Shown: in pieces, positions 13,101-28,100 of the stretch
How positions within the stretch are numbered: position 1 is the stretch's first letter
How the letters are laid out: every line of letters begins with the position of its first letter
Source: Dasyornis broadbenti
Taxonomy: Eukaryota > Chordata > Aves > Passeriformes > Dasyornithidae
DNA length: 64,000 nt
Assembly: GCA_013397935.1 (NCBI GenBank)
Contig: VZRN01004397.1
Location: 87,430-151,429, forward strand
Reading direction: 5' to 3'
Notes under the pieces: generated by a model
What the model saw: the letters and a program-made list of their open reading frames with translations, nothing else
Told to the model about the DNA's origin: nothing
Databases searched by the model: none
Program-made: the position numbers and the translations under genes

Positions 13101-16100
13101 TGGGTGTCCACCAGGACAAAAAATAACTAGTAACAATGAACACAATATTCAAATAGTCATGCACTTCTGCCATGTTTGGATTTTTTGGGAGGACCTTCAT
13201 TTACCTTTAATTCAAAAGTAAAAAGAATTCTCTTGACAAGTCTTAAAACCTTATTTCAATATTGCAGCAATACATTAATGCCTCAAGGCATTAGTATAAT
13301 CCATGTGAATTACAACTGAAATACTTGTATAACTTCTTTGTAATCAATGTGCGGTTGTTCTGTGGGCCTACTTACAGGATTAAAAACAGCTATCGTGAAG
13401 CCAGTAGCAAACTTACACAATTGTATTTCCCCATTTAGCCAGCAGTAATGACTTAATTTGCTTTAAATGTCTTGTCCGTTGTACTGTTTTGTGTTTTTTA
13501 ACAAGAAAACTTGAAGATGAACCAAATTGCTTCCTTTCTTTGCCAGAGAGTTTACTTTAACATTTGCTGTTCTTTTTAGGGTCGTGTGATAAAGGGGTCC
13601 TACAAGTTCCATGCCATTATCACTACATTTGAAATGATCTTGACTGACTGCCCGGAGCTGCGTAACATTCCATGGCGTTGCGTGGTCATTGATGAGGCCC
13701 ACAGGCTGAAAAACAGGAACTGTAAGCTTTTGGAAGGACTCAAGATGATGGACCTGGTCAGTGTGAACATCTCTTATCTTTGAGTCTTCTGTATTTTTAT
13801 TACTTCTGATTTATGGTTTAATCAAAAAGTAAAAGAAAAGGTTTTTTTCTCAAGTCATTAAGAAATTGAGGGAATATTCTTTAAACATGTGAGAATAATG
13901 CAGTCATGCTAAGGTAATACTAGTAATTCAGTTTGTAAAAATGCCATGTACCATTTGTTCTTATTATGGTTGCTGTTAAAGGAAACCTGAGCTTATAGTC
14001 TTACAGACTATAGATAGAGATAGGGGATTTCTCACATAAGTTCTTGTTATACTGCTAAATTCATGTTTGGCTCTGGGCTAGCTGCTGAACCTGTCTGAGC
14101 TCCTCCTCTAAAGCAATATGCAACTTTTGTCTCTGCCACTCTCATGCTCTGTGGCATGTAGTAGGAAAGTAGAACTCTGCTTCAGATTTCTTGTGTTAGA
14201 TCCTGTGTTGATCTCCTGCCCTGAGGATATCAATGCACTGAGGTCTGTTTGGAGGTGTGGTAAATCAGTGAATTTTTACTGGAAATAATGGGATAAGTTC
14301 AACTGTTGTTTTGCCATTTAAAGTTCATTGTACTTGTGAAAGGAATGGGACATTGTGGACCAGTAAAATCTCTTCTTGTATCTTGGAGGACTTTTGGAAC
14401 TGCTTAAGTAGCGAAGTATTTTTCTAGGCTATCACTGAAGAAACACTGGAGTACCAGTTAGAAATGTCTTGAGAAGAGTTTTATGCAAGTAGCTGGGGGA
14501 GGGGAGAGGAAGCAAAGATGAGACAGACATATGGTGATAAGGGGAAGGAATTTTCTGTATTTTTCCATTGAAAATTATAGTGATGGATTCCTAGGCAACT
14601 ATTTCTTAACCTTTCAGGAGCATAAAGTGCTGCTTACTGGAACCCCTTTGCAAAATACAGTAGAAGAACTATTTAGCTTGCTTCACTTCTTGGAACCAGG
14701 TCGCTTCCCATCAGAAACCACATTCATGCAAGAATTTGGGGATCTTAAAACTGAAGAGCAGGTAAAGTTACCTTGCACACTTACTTTTCTATTTAGATAG
14801 TGTGAATTTATCCATTTTATTGACCTGAACTTCATCACTTGCTTTTTCACATAGTACCTATTTGCTTCCTGGAAGACCATGGTGGGTTTATCCCTTTCTT
14901 TGTTTGTTTATTTTCATGTAGTTGAGCTTTTTTTGCCTTTGGCCAAAAGTAACTTTGCTGTATCACTGCTCTGGGTCTTTCTGTAATCCTTTGTCCATTG
15001 GTCATGCAGATACAGGAAAAAATTCCCTTTGTTAAAATGCAGTGTTTAAAAATAGAGGTGGGGTGTCTTGTAATGGTTTCTGGATGAAAATACTTCTAAG
15101 AGAATTAACTTGTCAGTTGACATTCTTCCTTAAGCATCAGAGTGAAGGGACTGTCCCTGTAACTTCTGTGGAATTAACATCTGAGAGTTTCTCAATGACT
15201 TAAGTGCAAACAAGAACATACTTGAAACCCAGTTTAGCAAGAGGTAACCAAATAGAGGGAGATTTTTTTTACTCAGAAACAGATTTCTCAAGCTGTCCAA
15301 TAGAAGAAATGCATAAATCAATACAAAATTAAAGACCCTAGGTGCAACATGTTTTATATCTGAAATGTGAAATGTTTCTATATACGTATTAAAATGTTTT
15401 AAAAGGCCAAACCCCCTTAATATTAGGATTACCTGAAGTGTGGTATCTTAATTTGGCCCTTTGCATCCTGTGGCAATAACTGCATGCATTTTTGTGTGTA
15501 ATTTTGTTGGCTTTGTCTGAAAATTCAATTTTTGATATCTCTTATCTTTTGACTGCTTGAATTTGTTGTCTTTCTTTGAGAAAACTTTCATATGTAATAG
15601 TCTAAATTACAGAATAGCTCTTCCTCTAGCCCCTGGCCTCCTGGCAAAACCATAGGATATGTTTCCATAGATTGTGCAGGCTATTGCATGTCAGTCAGAA
15701 CAGACACTGACCTGACTGAAAGTGAGACAGCTCTGATGCAAAAGTCATGTAGTCCTGTTAATGTAGTGTTTGAGCTGGAGTTAATATATCCTAACTCTCA
15801 ACATAGCTTTTGACTGGAAAAAGTCAAAAGACTGGAAAAAGACTGGAAGCTTTTGAAGCCGTTCATGGAAATACTACTAAAATTATGTCATTGGACATGA
15901 TCAGAATTAGAGCCTGGATTGCTTGGCCCAACAAGTTCAGAAGAACCTCTGTCTGTTGGCACTCAGATGTTTTGGAATTGGCTTTGTCTTTCAAGTAGTG
16001 GGACAGGTTATGTGTTATTGACTTGAGGTTTCTCCTCCATTCCTTACAATCCTATTCCATATATTTTTTCAATTGTTCATCCCTCCATGCTAATTAATTT

Positions 16101-19100
16101 TTTTCTTCTGAAGTTGCATTATTGCAAAGGGAATGATGTAAATTCAGGAGGAGGTGTCATATTTTTGTCATTTCTGCTATGCAGCTCTTCATCAGGAGAT
16201 GATGACCAGTTTCATGGTGAATTATTAGCTCTTCACCACTGAGATGGTTTGTACTTTGAGACACAGCCTAAAGCAACCTAAATGCCAGGTGTTTTGGTTT
16301 TTTTTTAATATGGAATACCTTTGAGCTTTTTACATAAGGGACTTCACAAAAACTTAAGAAAACAGCCTATTTTTAAAGAAAACTCTCATTTTCTTCTTTG
16401 CTCTTCCCACCTGTTAGGATGTGTCTTAAAGTACATGCCACAAAGCCTGTAGACCCTAAAAATTACCAGTGTCATAAAAATTAACAGAAACAAAATGTTT
16501 TTATTTTTAGACCAGTCCTAAATAGTTTTCTACTGCACTGGATGTCAAAATTAGGGAAATGAGAAAATAATTAGAAGCAGATATTTGAAGTGGGAAAATA
16601 GCATTAAACACTGATTAGTAATTAGAAGTGAACTGCAAAAGTTATCTTACAGTGTCAGATTTGCTTATATAAAAAAGCGTTAGCTCTGCATGATTTGTGT
16701 GTAGTACTGTCCTTGTCTAGAAGGATTGTTCTGAGGCCTATGTAATAACAGACATCACTAAACAGAAGGGCTACACACAAAAAATCGATTTTAGAAGTGT
16801 TTGTCACTGAGTTAACAAGGAGAACTTGCTGCTGAGTCACTGAGGAAATATTTTTTATAAATACTCTCTACTTGGCATTTGAGGTAGAAAACAAGAATTT
16901 TAGAATTAAGGAAATTGAAAAATTAATATTTGATTCCTAACTGTTTTAATTCAGTTATTTTGTTAAACATCTGTTTTCCAGGTGCAAAAACTGCAAGCTA
17001 TTTTGAAGCCGATGATGCTGAGACGTCTTAAGGAGGATGTGGAAAAGAACTTGGCCCCCAAAGAGGAAACCATCATTGAAGTTGAGCTGACAAATATTCA
17101 GAAGAAATACTATCGTGCTATTCTTGAAAAGAATTTCACATTTCTTTCCAAGGGTGGAGGTCAGGCAAATGTACCTAATCTTTTAAACACTATGATGGAA
17201 CTAAGAAAATGCTGCAATCATCCATACCTTATTAATGGTAGGCTGCCTACTTTTCTCCTCATTTGAAAAATGATTGTAAAGGTGTTCAGTAGGTATAAAT
17301 TTTATTTTAGTGTGTCTTTTTGTTTATTCATTTATTTTAAGTAGAAAGGTGAGATAACCTTTTAGGTTCTCATAGGTACAGATATCTGCTAGCCAGGAAA
17401 GCACTACTTTTACAGGCATCTGTGCTGCTTTTTTCCAAGGCTTCCTGACAGACATAGCCTTGACTGAGTTGATGTTGGTATTAAAAATTTTCCGTTCTGT
17501 TATTTGTAACAAACAAGACTTTAATTATCATGCAGGTTGTTGGACACTGGCATGAACACCGCAATTTTTTCTTGAGTTATAGTTAGCTGCTGCTTAGATG
17601 TTCTATTTACCCTGTAGAACATCATAAGGTAGTAACTTAAAATTTCTGAATAAAAGTTGCAGGGTAAGAAATAGTGATCAAGCCTGCTTTTATGGCCACA
17701 TGTTGTCAGTTAATTTTCTTAATTTAACTAGTAAGAGAAAGATTAGGATGAATGTCATATTAGACTTTAATGACTGTTTTTCAGTGTGGTGGTATTGGTT
17801 TTAGATCAGGATTATTTTTAGCAAGTAGAATAGAATCATAGAATATCTTAAGTTGAAAGGGACCCATAGGGATTATTGAGTCCAACTCCCTGCTCCTCAC
17901 AGAACTACCTAAAACGAAATCATATGACTTAAGGACCAGATGGTCCTTAAACTCTGACTTGGGGTGCCATGACCACCTCCCTGGGGAGGCTGTTCCAGTG
18001 ACCCAACCCTACGATGAACCATCCAGCTATACTGGTCTGAAGTATGCTAAACTTGCATGTGTTGGTCAGTTCTTCCCTTGGAGGATATAACAAAAGCCTC
18101 CATGCAGGGTTGTATTCTACTACTTTCTTGTTTCCTGACTCCTATTTCTTACTAAATATGATTTATGGTTGGTTTATGCTGGCTGTAGGCTTCATGATGA
18201 AAGACTGTTTTGTTCAAGAGCCATATGTGATTTCAGGGGTTTTATTGTATGACTTCCATATTGCAGGACTTAAGTTCTTTTCCTTGACATTTTTCTGTTT
18301 AAATGGGGGGGAAAATGCTTAATCTGATTCAGAATTATATCTAATTATATTTCATGAACAAGTAATTATTCCAAAGACATGATATAGGCTTACTCCAAAG
18401 TACTTCAACTCATCCATGCTGGTGGCTGTTCAGTTTCTAAACTCACGACATACAGTAAAGTAGCTTTGTGGTTCTAGTGCAGGGTTTGCTGGGTTTCTCA
18501 CTTGATTTTTGGGGCATAAGTTAATCCATGAATATATACTATATAAATAAGTATATAGAAATAAATATATAAATCCAATAATATATAAATGAGTTTATCA
18601 GAATAGTTTAAGATGTTCAGGTTATGAGCATCTGAACTTGATACTTCGTGGCTTTCAGCTAGTTTTTAACCTTGCTATTATTTCTCCTTATTTCATGTTT
18701 GTGAAAGAAACAAACAGAATATTTTGCTGCTACTTTGTCTTGTAGAGTTCAGGATTAGTACTTGCAGTGTTGCAGTCACAGAAGTGATTTTTTTTTTTTC
18801 CTCATAAGTCTTATATCATTTAATGTAATTTAGCGACTGCTGAAGCCCAGGTGTTTATTTCGAAACTACAAATATTTTTTGATGACTTAATCTTAGCCTT
18901 AATAAAAGGAGGTGTTTTTTTCTCTTGAATGCATTTGCCTTTATAACATTTCTGTGATTTTTGAACGTTTGGACTTGCTTGGTGTCATTCAGCAACATGG
19001 CAGGTGGGTTGGGCCTTCAGATATATGGGGAAAAAGAAATCCTGATGTGTTAGTGTGGAGATGGAACTAAACAAATACATCCTTTGTAGTTCTAGGACAG

Positions 19101-22100
19101 AAAATACTCTTACATCCTGTAGTTGTCTGAGCCCAATGTTCTATTTTGTTGATTTATATTTAACAACTTTGTAGTTAGTGTAACGCTGCAAGTTTATTTT
19201 ATTTCTGCTAAGAGGTGTTAATACTTACTGTTGCATAGTATTCTCCTGATGAATAATTTGCTGCAGTTGCAAGTTTTGTTCTCTACGCTTAACTGCTTTT
19301 ATAAAAGTGTCTCTGAATCCTTCTCATTTTCTTCCAAATTTGTGGGGTTTGTGAGCAACCAGTAGTGCACATGTATTTGAACATTTGAACATGTTTTGTT
19401 TTGTGTAAGAGTTGCAAGTAAGTCTTCTATATAACCTTCAGTTAAGGTTACATGATGAAAGTAGTATGGTAAGAGTTGAATGTAAAGTGGGGATTTTGTT
19501 TCTTTCTTGATTGATAAATGTGTTCTGTGGTCTGCTGAGAGTGGGAGTAGACTTCTAGAAGTAGTTACTGCATGTTGTGTTTTCTCCATCCAACCTGGGC
19601 AAAGTGTTGTCTGTCGTTTTTCCTAGGGTTGGACTCCTTGTTTTCTCCATAGCAACCACTCTCAAGTATTTATACACCATTCCTCTCTCTGTCTCCAAGA
19701 ACCAGCAGTGGGGAATGCATCTGTACTTACACATCTTAGTGTTGAAATCCAGAAAGGCTCTGTTTGTTATGCCCTCTTGAGCCCTGGAAGCCTCTCCTAA
19801 TGAAGAGTAGAAATGGGGGTTTTCCTGATGGATCAACCACACATTCAAATACCTTCCTTTCATCCGCTGCTGAAAATCGGCTAGAATAGGAAGTAATTTT
19901 ACAGACCTGCAAGTATTGCATCAAGTAACTTTTGGGTAACAACCTGCTCTCAATGTACAAGGCTTAATTGCAATTGAGGTGGGAATTAAAAAGACAGGAT
20001 GGTCTTTCACAGGGTTTGGCTAGAACAGTTATTGAAAGAACAGATTCTTGGAGTGGTCTGTAGTGGATATGAGTCTTGCTGAGACCAAGCTCTGATACTA
20101 TAAATTTACCATTCATTAGACCAGATTGTAGGTTTGTTGTGGTGTGGTTTGCTTTTGCAGATGCTGTTTTTGCATATTGGTTTGCTTCATAGTAGTGAAA
20201 CTTTAGTTTGGATGCGCAGTTGAGTAAGACATAATTGATGCAACCTGGAGAGATGACTGAAATTACTGTATATGAACTGCTTGACAGCCTGCTGTATCCT
20301 GGAATTGCAAAAGTTCAGTACAGAATCAGAGATTTACTGCCCAAAATTCTGCCTGTTTTACAAGATGGGAGGTGATATGATTGAAGGGAACTTTGAGTGT
20401 CTGCTTACACTAGCTTCATATGGGTTTACTTTTCTTATGTGCAAACCATTAGGATGAGTAGTGCTTGAAGCAGGGAATCCAGATCAGGAAAATCCAGGGA
20501 TGTAAAACTAGCTTGAAATGCGGTCACATCTTGAGTCCATCAAGTTCTGTAAAAGCGAGTGGTGCAAGTGTACGGAACAGCACGAAGCTGTCAGGCAGCC
20601 TGCTCCGGGTGGGATCTGGTTCAGGCACCGCATTACAGCCGGCACTGAACCAGCGATCACACAGGGAGGGTGCATTTCCGTGTTTGTTTACAGGCATCTA
20701 CTTAGAGCTGGGATTTGAGAGAGAGATGCTCAGCAGAAGCCTGGCAGTAAGCTGTTCTTCCCCCTCCCCCAACCCTTCCGTCTTTCCTTGTGCTATTCAA
20801 AAGCAGTATTGAAGCTGAATTTTAGACAAAATGGAAATAATTTATAAAATACATTTTGCTAAAAAAAGAAAAGCAGAGGGAAAAATTGATGGCTTTAAAA
20901 AAGGGGTTTATTTGGAGGTGAAATAAGCTTAGAACAAAGATTCCTAACCTTTAACATAGCCAAGAATGGCAATCTGATAGTTCTAGGAATTGTCCACTGT
21001 TTATAGAGGTGACATAAAAATGGAGTAAAAGTATAGGAGAGGTTGAAGAGAAAACTTCAACTTGATCTGTAGTCTTCCTATAGTAAGCAGAACAAGGAAA
21101 TAGTTGCTGCTGTGCATATCATTCATAGGCAAAGCAAGTGGCAAGAAATAACTTTTGGCTAATGCTAGAAAGAACAAATATGTTGGATAGCTTCATCAAA
21201 CTGAACAAAAAAATACATTCAGTGAGAAAAAATTAAATAGAAGATAAAACAATAATTTCTTAGCCACTTTACCCCACCCAAACAATTTTTTAATTGGATT
21301 TTGATTTTATAATTAATAATGAAAGGAGCAGGTTCAGGTCATGTGGATGTTTAAGGCTGATTTTAGAGGCACAGACATTAAATGTGATTTGTATCCCTTG
21401 TATTTTCCTGTAGAACCAAGACTTTTTCTTTCTTTCATGTTGCATTTTTAAAAGGACAAAAATGCTATTTTATCAGTTGAAAGATGTTTAATTTTTTCAT
21501 TTTTTTTTTTCATTGTGTGCATCAATAGTTCTAGGAATTTGTTTAGAAGAGAGTTTAGTGTTGTTCAAAAGAGGAAAAAAAAGAATGCATTCTCAGAGTT
21601 ATTTTTTATTTATGCTGTATTTGTGTATATGTTTGCTTTAAATTTAAGCTTAATATTTTTTATAAATGTTTATTTTTTTATAAATGTTTATTCACATAGT
21701 GCTTAAAACATTCCTGCAGTTTCTATAGGGTATTGAAGGCGAGCTCATTGTTTATTAATAAAACCCTTTGCAGTGTTCATGTATTGCTGTCCAATCTTTG
21801 CAGGTGCTGAAGAGAAAATTTTGGAAGAGTTTAAAGAAACACACAATGCCGACTCTCCAGATTTTCAGCTCCAGGCAATGATCCAGGCTGCTGGCAAGCT
21901 AGTACTGATTGACAAGCTGCTGCCAAAACTGAAGGCTGGTGGCCACAGGGTGCTTATCTTTTCCCAGATGGTGCGCTGCTTGGACATACTGGAAGACTAC
22001 CTCATTCAAAGACGGTGAGAGCAACAATATAATACAATTATAAATAAACCGTGCCTTCCTCAGTGGCCACCGTATTTAACCTGTGAGTAATCCATACAGA

Positions 22101-25100
22101 AAGGGAAGAAATTTAAACAATATTTTCTATAGTGATCTGACTAAGGGAAAGAGCAAACCTGGAGATTGCAAGTACTGAGATTCTTCTTTTGAGTGAATAC
22201 AAAATGACCTAATACGGAGAGATTTAAACCTCTTAGTTTACCTCTCAGTTAAATGTTTTGGTGTTTCTAGAGCTTTTTAGTTTAGGCCTAAATTTTTGAA
22301 TTCCTTAGAGTGAATGTCTGTCCTTTACCAAAGAAAGAGACAAAGTAGTATGTTTTTACTGATGAAGTTAGTTAGTCACTTAGATTGTTGTAGTTCCTCT
22401 GACCCCATAGTAGCATATTTTTCTTTGTTGTTTCTCATTGCATATTCTTCTAAAGAAGCAATGCCATTGCAGTAAAGCAATCCCTATAATGCATCTATTT
22501 TTTCAGGTACCCATATGAACGAATTGATGGTCGAGTGAGAGGCAACTTGCGTCAGGCAGCTATTGACAGGTTTTCAAGACCTGATTCTGATAGGTTTGTT
22601 TTCCTGCTGTGCACAAGGGCAGGAGGTTTGGGCATTAATCTTACTGCTGCTGATACCTGCATCATTTTTGATTCAGACTGGAATCCCCAAAATGACCTCC
22701 AGGTAATATTACAAGAGATGATTCTATTGAAAGTTTTTCTTTGTCTTTTTACTGTGACATTTTCTTCACCTACAAATTATCTGTTGTTGCTCTCTTGAAA
22801 GCATAAACAATATTATTTATATTGAAAAAGAAAACCTTTTAAAGTAAGTTTTCTGTATTGATTATTTAAAATACTTTTTTCTTCCATTTGTAACTTGTAA
22901 CTGAGTATCTGTCTTTGTTTCTTTAGGCTCAAGCACGATGTCACAGAATAGGGCAGAGCAAATCAGTGAAAATTTACAGGTTGATAACAAGGAATTCTTA
23001 TGAAAGGGAAATGTTCGACAAAGCTAGCTTGAAGCTGGGCCTTGATAAGGCTGTGCTACAATCTATGAGTGGAAGAGAAAATGCCACAAATGGGGTAAGG
23101 AATTAGTATTTGAAGGTGCATTGTCAACAAATGCTATGAACGTGTTACGCTTTGCTTGCCTGTTTGTGTTTTAGCTGGAGAACAGTGGTTTTCAGATGGA
23201 GTATGGCTGATATTTTGAAATTGGGTTAATTAAGGGCATTGACTACATGAACTGGCTCAGCCTATCTAATGGCTCACTTATTGCCAAAAGGGGGCAGGTG
23301 GAGTCATGTTCCCTCAAATCTGATCCATTCTCATCATTCCACCCTTTACATTATGTTGATCCTGGCACTTTATGGAGTTCTTCTAGTTAGCTTTTGCTGG
23401 TGTAGTCTTTTTGCTTTGGGTCTTGTTTTTGCTTTAGCTTTTGTGTCAGGTTAGTAAGTTAAATCTGCTCCCAGGAGGAGTTTAGCAGTCATCAGAGCTA
23501 AAGGGATTCAGTGAATTATTAAGTCATTTAAACCACTCACATAATTTCACCCTGAGAACTTTGTTGTTTGTATTCTTCTTTAAAAAGTGATTTCAGCATG
23601 AATGTTTAATTGATCTACGCCACACTGTCGTAGAGTTTCAATTCTTAAAATTCCAAACAGGAGGACAATCCATCTGATTGTGCTGTCAGATGAACACATT
23701 GGCAGGTGTCAAAAACCCCCAAACCCATAACCGTTCTTACGTGTTACAGGTGCAACAGCTTTCTAAAAAAGAAATAGAAGATCTTCTTCGAAAGGGAGCA
23801 TATGGTGCTCTGATGGATGAAGAAGATGAAGGGTCTAAGTTTTGTGAAGAGGATATTGATCAGATTCTCTTAAGACGAACACACACAATTACTATTGAAT
23901 CTGAAGGAAAAGGTTCAACATTTGCAAAGGTGTGCATTGACATTCAGAGGAAAATGAATAAAATGTGACCAGAATAGATGGAAGTATATTAAATTGCCTT
24001 CTGTGTCAATTTATTTTTTCAGTGTACTTGTCTTAGGTATTTTTCTTGCAAATGTTCGGAATTTGTATTTCTAGTATCGATAGTTTCCAGACTTACCTTT
24101 TTTCTTTCTTCACACTACCACTTTCTAAGTCCTAAGCATTGTATTTGCTACTGAAAAATAGGTATTCTTTGTAGCATGTGTTAAACCAATCCATGTTTTT
24201 ACTTTTACTAGGCTAGTTTTGTAGCATCTGGGAACAGGACAGACATTTCTTTGGATGACCCTAATTTTTGGCAGAAGTGGGCCAAGAAAGCTGAGCTGGA
24301 TATTGATGCTCTAAATGGAAGGGTAAGAGCTTTTTGACTGTTTCTAGTACAATTAAATAGAAGACTCCCCCCCATGCCCTCCCATTTATACATTTTCCCA
24401 TTCATTTTAGAACAACCTAGTTATTGATACACCAAGAGTAAGGAAGCAAACCAGACTCTACAGTGCAGTCAAAGAGGATGAACTGATGGAGTTTTCAGAC
24501 CTGGAAAGCGATTCTGAAGAAAAGCCCAGCACAAAGCCCCGTAGGCCTCAGGACAAATCACAAGGTTATGCAAGAAGTGAATGTTTCAGGGTGGAGAAGA
24601 ATTTGTTGGTTTATGGGTAAGATATAAAAACGAAATGCACTGATTGTGACTAAAGATCTTAAAATAAATTATATATAGTAAATAACTCAGCCTTCTCTTG
24701 GACACATTCACATAATATCATGCTGTATAATGTTTATATATGCCAATCACATTATTTTTGGTTACTATATATATAAATTGCTTATATATGTGTTATTTAG
24801 TTTAAAGTATCTGAGTGTCTCACAGATTGCTATGTGCTCACTGGTAAGATAAGTGGGTTTGTGATGACTGAATATTTCTTTCTGGTTTCTCAGTGTAAAG
24901 AATTCTTAAGTTAGTGAGTTTTAACCTCTCTTTTCTAAGTGTTAAAGAGAGTAATAGTGTAATTTTAAAGAACAAAATGGTTTTGAAATCAACAGTCAAT
25001 CTAGACTTTTCAACATCGATTCTGGTATTTTGGCACCACTTAAATTCAGATATTTGATAGTTGGTATTTTTCCTGTTGAGTGTGACAATTTCAATTTTAT

Positions 25101-28100
25101 CTCTTTGCAAGCAGGTATCTATATTTGACTTTTAACAGAGTGGCCTTTAGGATGACTGCTGGTACTTTAGAAAGTAGTGTACGGTAATTGCTAGTAATAG
25201 GTTTCTGGATCAAAATAGGAATGTTTCCCCAAAACCCATGATTGTAGGACTTGGTTTGAGTTTCCTATTTGTAGCTTACCGGGACCTTTAGAGTTAAACA
25301 TGTGTACTTTATTAATTTGAGTGTAGTTCAGTTACAGCTTTATGAGCAGTGAACTTATTGCCTGTTCTGTAAAACAAACATTCTTAACTCTTTGGTGCTG
25401 GAGGTTGGATTCCCTGATGTAACCTGCATGTGCAAAATGTATTAGTGCTAAAACAGGAGGTCCCAACTTGCTTGATACCACGAGTTAAATTGAAAGTCAC
25501 AAATTAAAATACCAGTACCCTGGTTGTTGTATTGAACATATTTCTCTTATAGCTGGGGTCGGTGGACTGACATCCTCTCACATGGGCGCTATAAACGTCA
25601 GCTAACAGAGCAAGATGTGGAAACCATCTGCCGGACTATCCTGGTGTATTGTCTTAATCATTACAAAGGGGATGAAAATATCAAAAGTTTCATCTGGGAT
25701 CTGATCACTCCAACTGCAGATGGGCAAACTCGAGCTTTGGTTAATCATTCCGGTATGTCTACCACAATCAAATAATGATGCTAGTAAATAGGAGAGAATT
25801 GCTTCAGTCATGCTATGTATTTGGTTTAAACTATAGCCATTCTGACATGTTGTAGGATCTTGTCAGATTTTATGAGTAAGGTGGGCTTTGACTTGGTCCG
25901 TACTTAAAGGGGAAGTCTCCCTCTGACACTTTGTAGAATGCAGTGCTCTTTCTCTCAAACCAGTTTTAAACAAATATTCCAGCATACTTTTTCACTGGCA
26001 CCTACTGCTGGAGCTAATCTCTTTTAAATTGCCATAAATCTGAAAGCTTGTTTCCTTACGGCCATTTAGATTCATGAGAGTTTTTACAGGAAATATTTAT
26101 ATAACACCATTTTCTGGCTGGCACTCTGAATTTTTGAAATCTTCACACCTAAATTTGCATTAAAGTTTTGGTTGATTTTGTTACTTGCAATTTTCTGTGC
26201 TGAGTTACATTGCTGCTCAGTTTTTCATGGTTGTGTTGCCCACAAAGTAATGAATATAGCAGTGATACTTAGCTTTAAATGTATGTTTGTAATGTTGTTT
26301 GGGGTGAGAGTTTTTCAGTTAGATCGTGTAAGAAATGTTGGGGCTTTGTCTAGGTCTGTCTGCACCAGTACCCAGAGGGAGGAAAGGGAAGAAAGTAAAG
26401 GCCCAGAGTTCACAGCCAATGCTGCAAGATGCTGATTGGCTCACAACCTGTAATCCAGATGTATTATTTCAAGAAGACAGCTATAGGAAACATCTCAAAC
26501 ATCACTGTAATAAGTAAGTACTAATAATCGTTTCATTTAGAGGTCTGGGGTTTTTTTTAACTACATGCTTTTGAAAAGTCCACAACTTCATTTAGATATA
26601 TTTAATAGAACACAGGTCCATTTAATAGGATGTAAAGGCCATTATTACTTTTTAATTTGGGGATAATCATCTTAACTGATATCTAGATACTTCTGTAAGC
26701 TCTTTATGACAGATCAGCACAGTTCTGAAGAAAATTATTCTCTACTTACTAAATAAGAATAGAATCAGATGAGGTTATGGTTTTTTTCCATATAAAGACC
26801 ATATTCCTACACTACATCTATTTCACTTGACAACTGGCTATCTTTAAATAAAAGCTGTTTGTTTCTTACCTTCTTGTGGGGTCCCTCAGGCTGGTATTTA
26901 AAACTCTGTTCCTTACATGTTAAACTCATATATGCAGTTCTTAGTTCCGGGAATTTCATGTAGTAGTTCTCCTATATGTGGACATATCTTTTCTCTTCCT
27001 TGTTTCTCTCCCTTCCTCTTTTGCTCTCCACATCATACAGAATATTTGTTCTTTCTCCTTCGAGATTAAATTTCTCACCAAACTCTTTCACCTGAGTTGG
27101 TTTGTCTTGATTTGATTTTTGAAATTCCGAATATGTTACTAAACCAAATGCCTTTGAGGATAAAGATCATTGTATATAATGTTTTATTGTTGCATTAATG
27201 TCTCCTAAGAGCCTTTTTTACATATTTTCTGGCTTTTGTTTTGTAATATCTTATTTATTTTTGTGTCAGCTTTCTTTGATGCCATCTCAGTTTTGCTTAC
27301 TATATTCTCCATTACAGACACTGAACCTTGTCCCAAAAATATCTTGGTTTACGAGTTGGAGGTGTGGTTGATTGCTTTTGGGATTTTGGGGGGTTTGATT
27401 TTGTTTTTAAATTTCTACTCTTCATTGTGTGTGTATATATATATCATACATTTGTAATGCAGTGTTACTGAAAGGTCATCATTACTTTTGTGGTTTGATT
27501 ATGTATTGTGTCTCGTTAATACTGTTTAGTGGAAAGAAGTTATTGATTTGAAAAGTACCTATGGGCTGTCAATAGGGGGTGTAATGTGAAGGAGGAAAGG
27601 CATTTAAGGGGTTTATTAGCTATTTCCAGATACTAACCAAGCTTAATTCTTAGCTGATGACAACAGATACACATGCATTAGTGAGTGCGCTTCCAAATAA
27701 ACCGCTGATTTTTTTTCTGAACTGTTACTTAGGTCTGTTATTACATTTCACTTGCTCTAAAAGTAATCAAATTCTTTCCTGTAACATTATTTTAATCTCC
27801 CAGGTAATATGTCTTCATTAGTTGCTATATCAGTTTGCAGATCAGACTTAAATTAATTTTTTAAATACTGCTTCTTTAATAATACAATAGAACAATTACA
27901 AGGACTGGGAAGACTGGTAAATGTGCAAGAATGTTTTCAGTTGCTATCTTTTTCCTTCACTTCCCAGATTCACCAGGACTAAGTGAATTGTAGAAGCCAC
28001 ATGTTTTTAGCACAGGTAAAATCAAACAGAGGTGGAGCCAGTTAATAATCTGAGTAATTTCCTTCAAAAGGTACCAGTAGAAGTTGGCTTTGTAAGAATT

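Larger units (their letters stand above)
9059..13579. other. CHD7 intron w6, 4.5 kb, carrying CR1 relics
   Basis: This is one of the two longest introns in the window. It contains a long degraded CR1 LINE (9850-10757) and a separate CR1 3' end (12925-13085), both in the same orientation as CHD7. The rest is AT-rich DNA in which I see no coding, RNA or conserved regulatory signature. Confidence 0.85.
17238..21803. other. CHD7 intron w9, 4.6 kb
   Basis: The intron holds a reverse-oriented CR1 3' end (17827-18010), an AT-only stretch of TATA-like repeats (18530-18600), a CpG-dense patch (20500-20770) and a short direct duplication of tttttataaatgtttatt (about 21656-21692). The remainder is AT-rich with nothing recognisable. 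Confidence 0.75.

Noticed and set aside
15810..15998. Small open frame with short tandem repeats in intron w8
   Set aside because: It has no splice-site context and no recognisable protein. Its length is within chance expectation.
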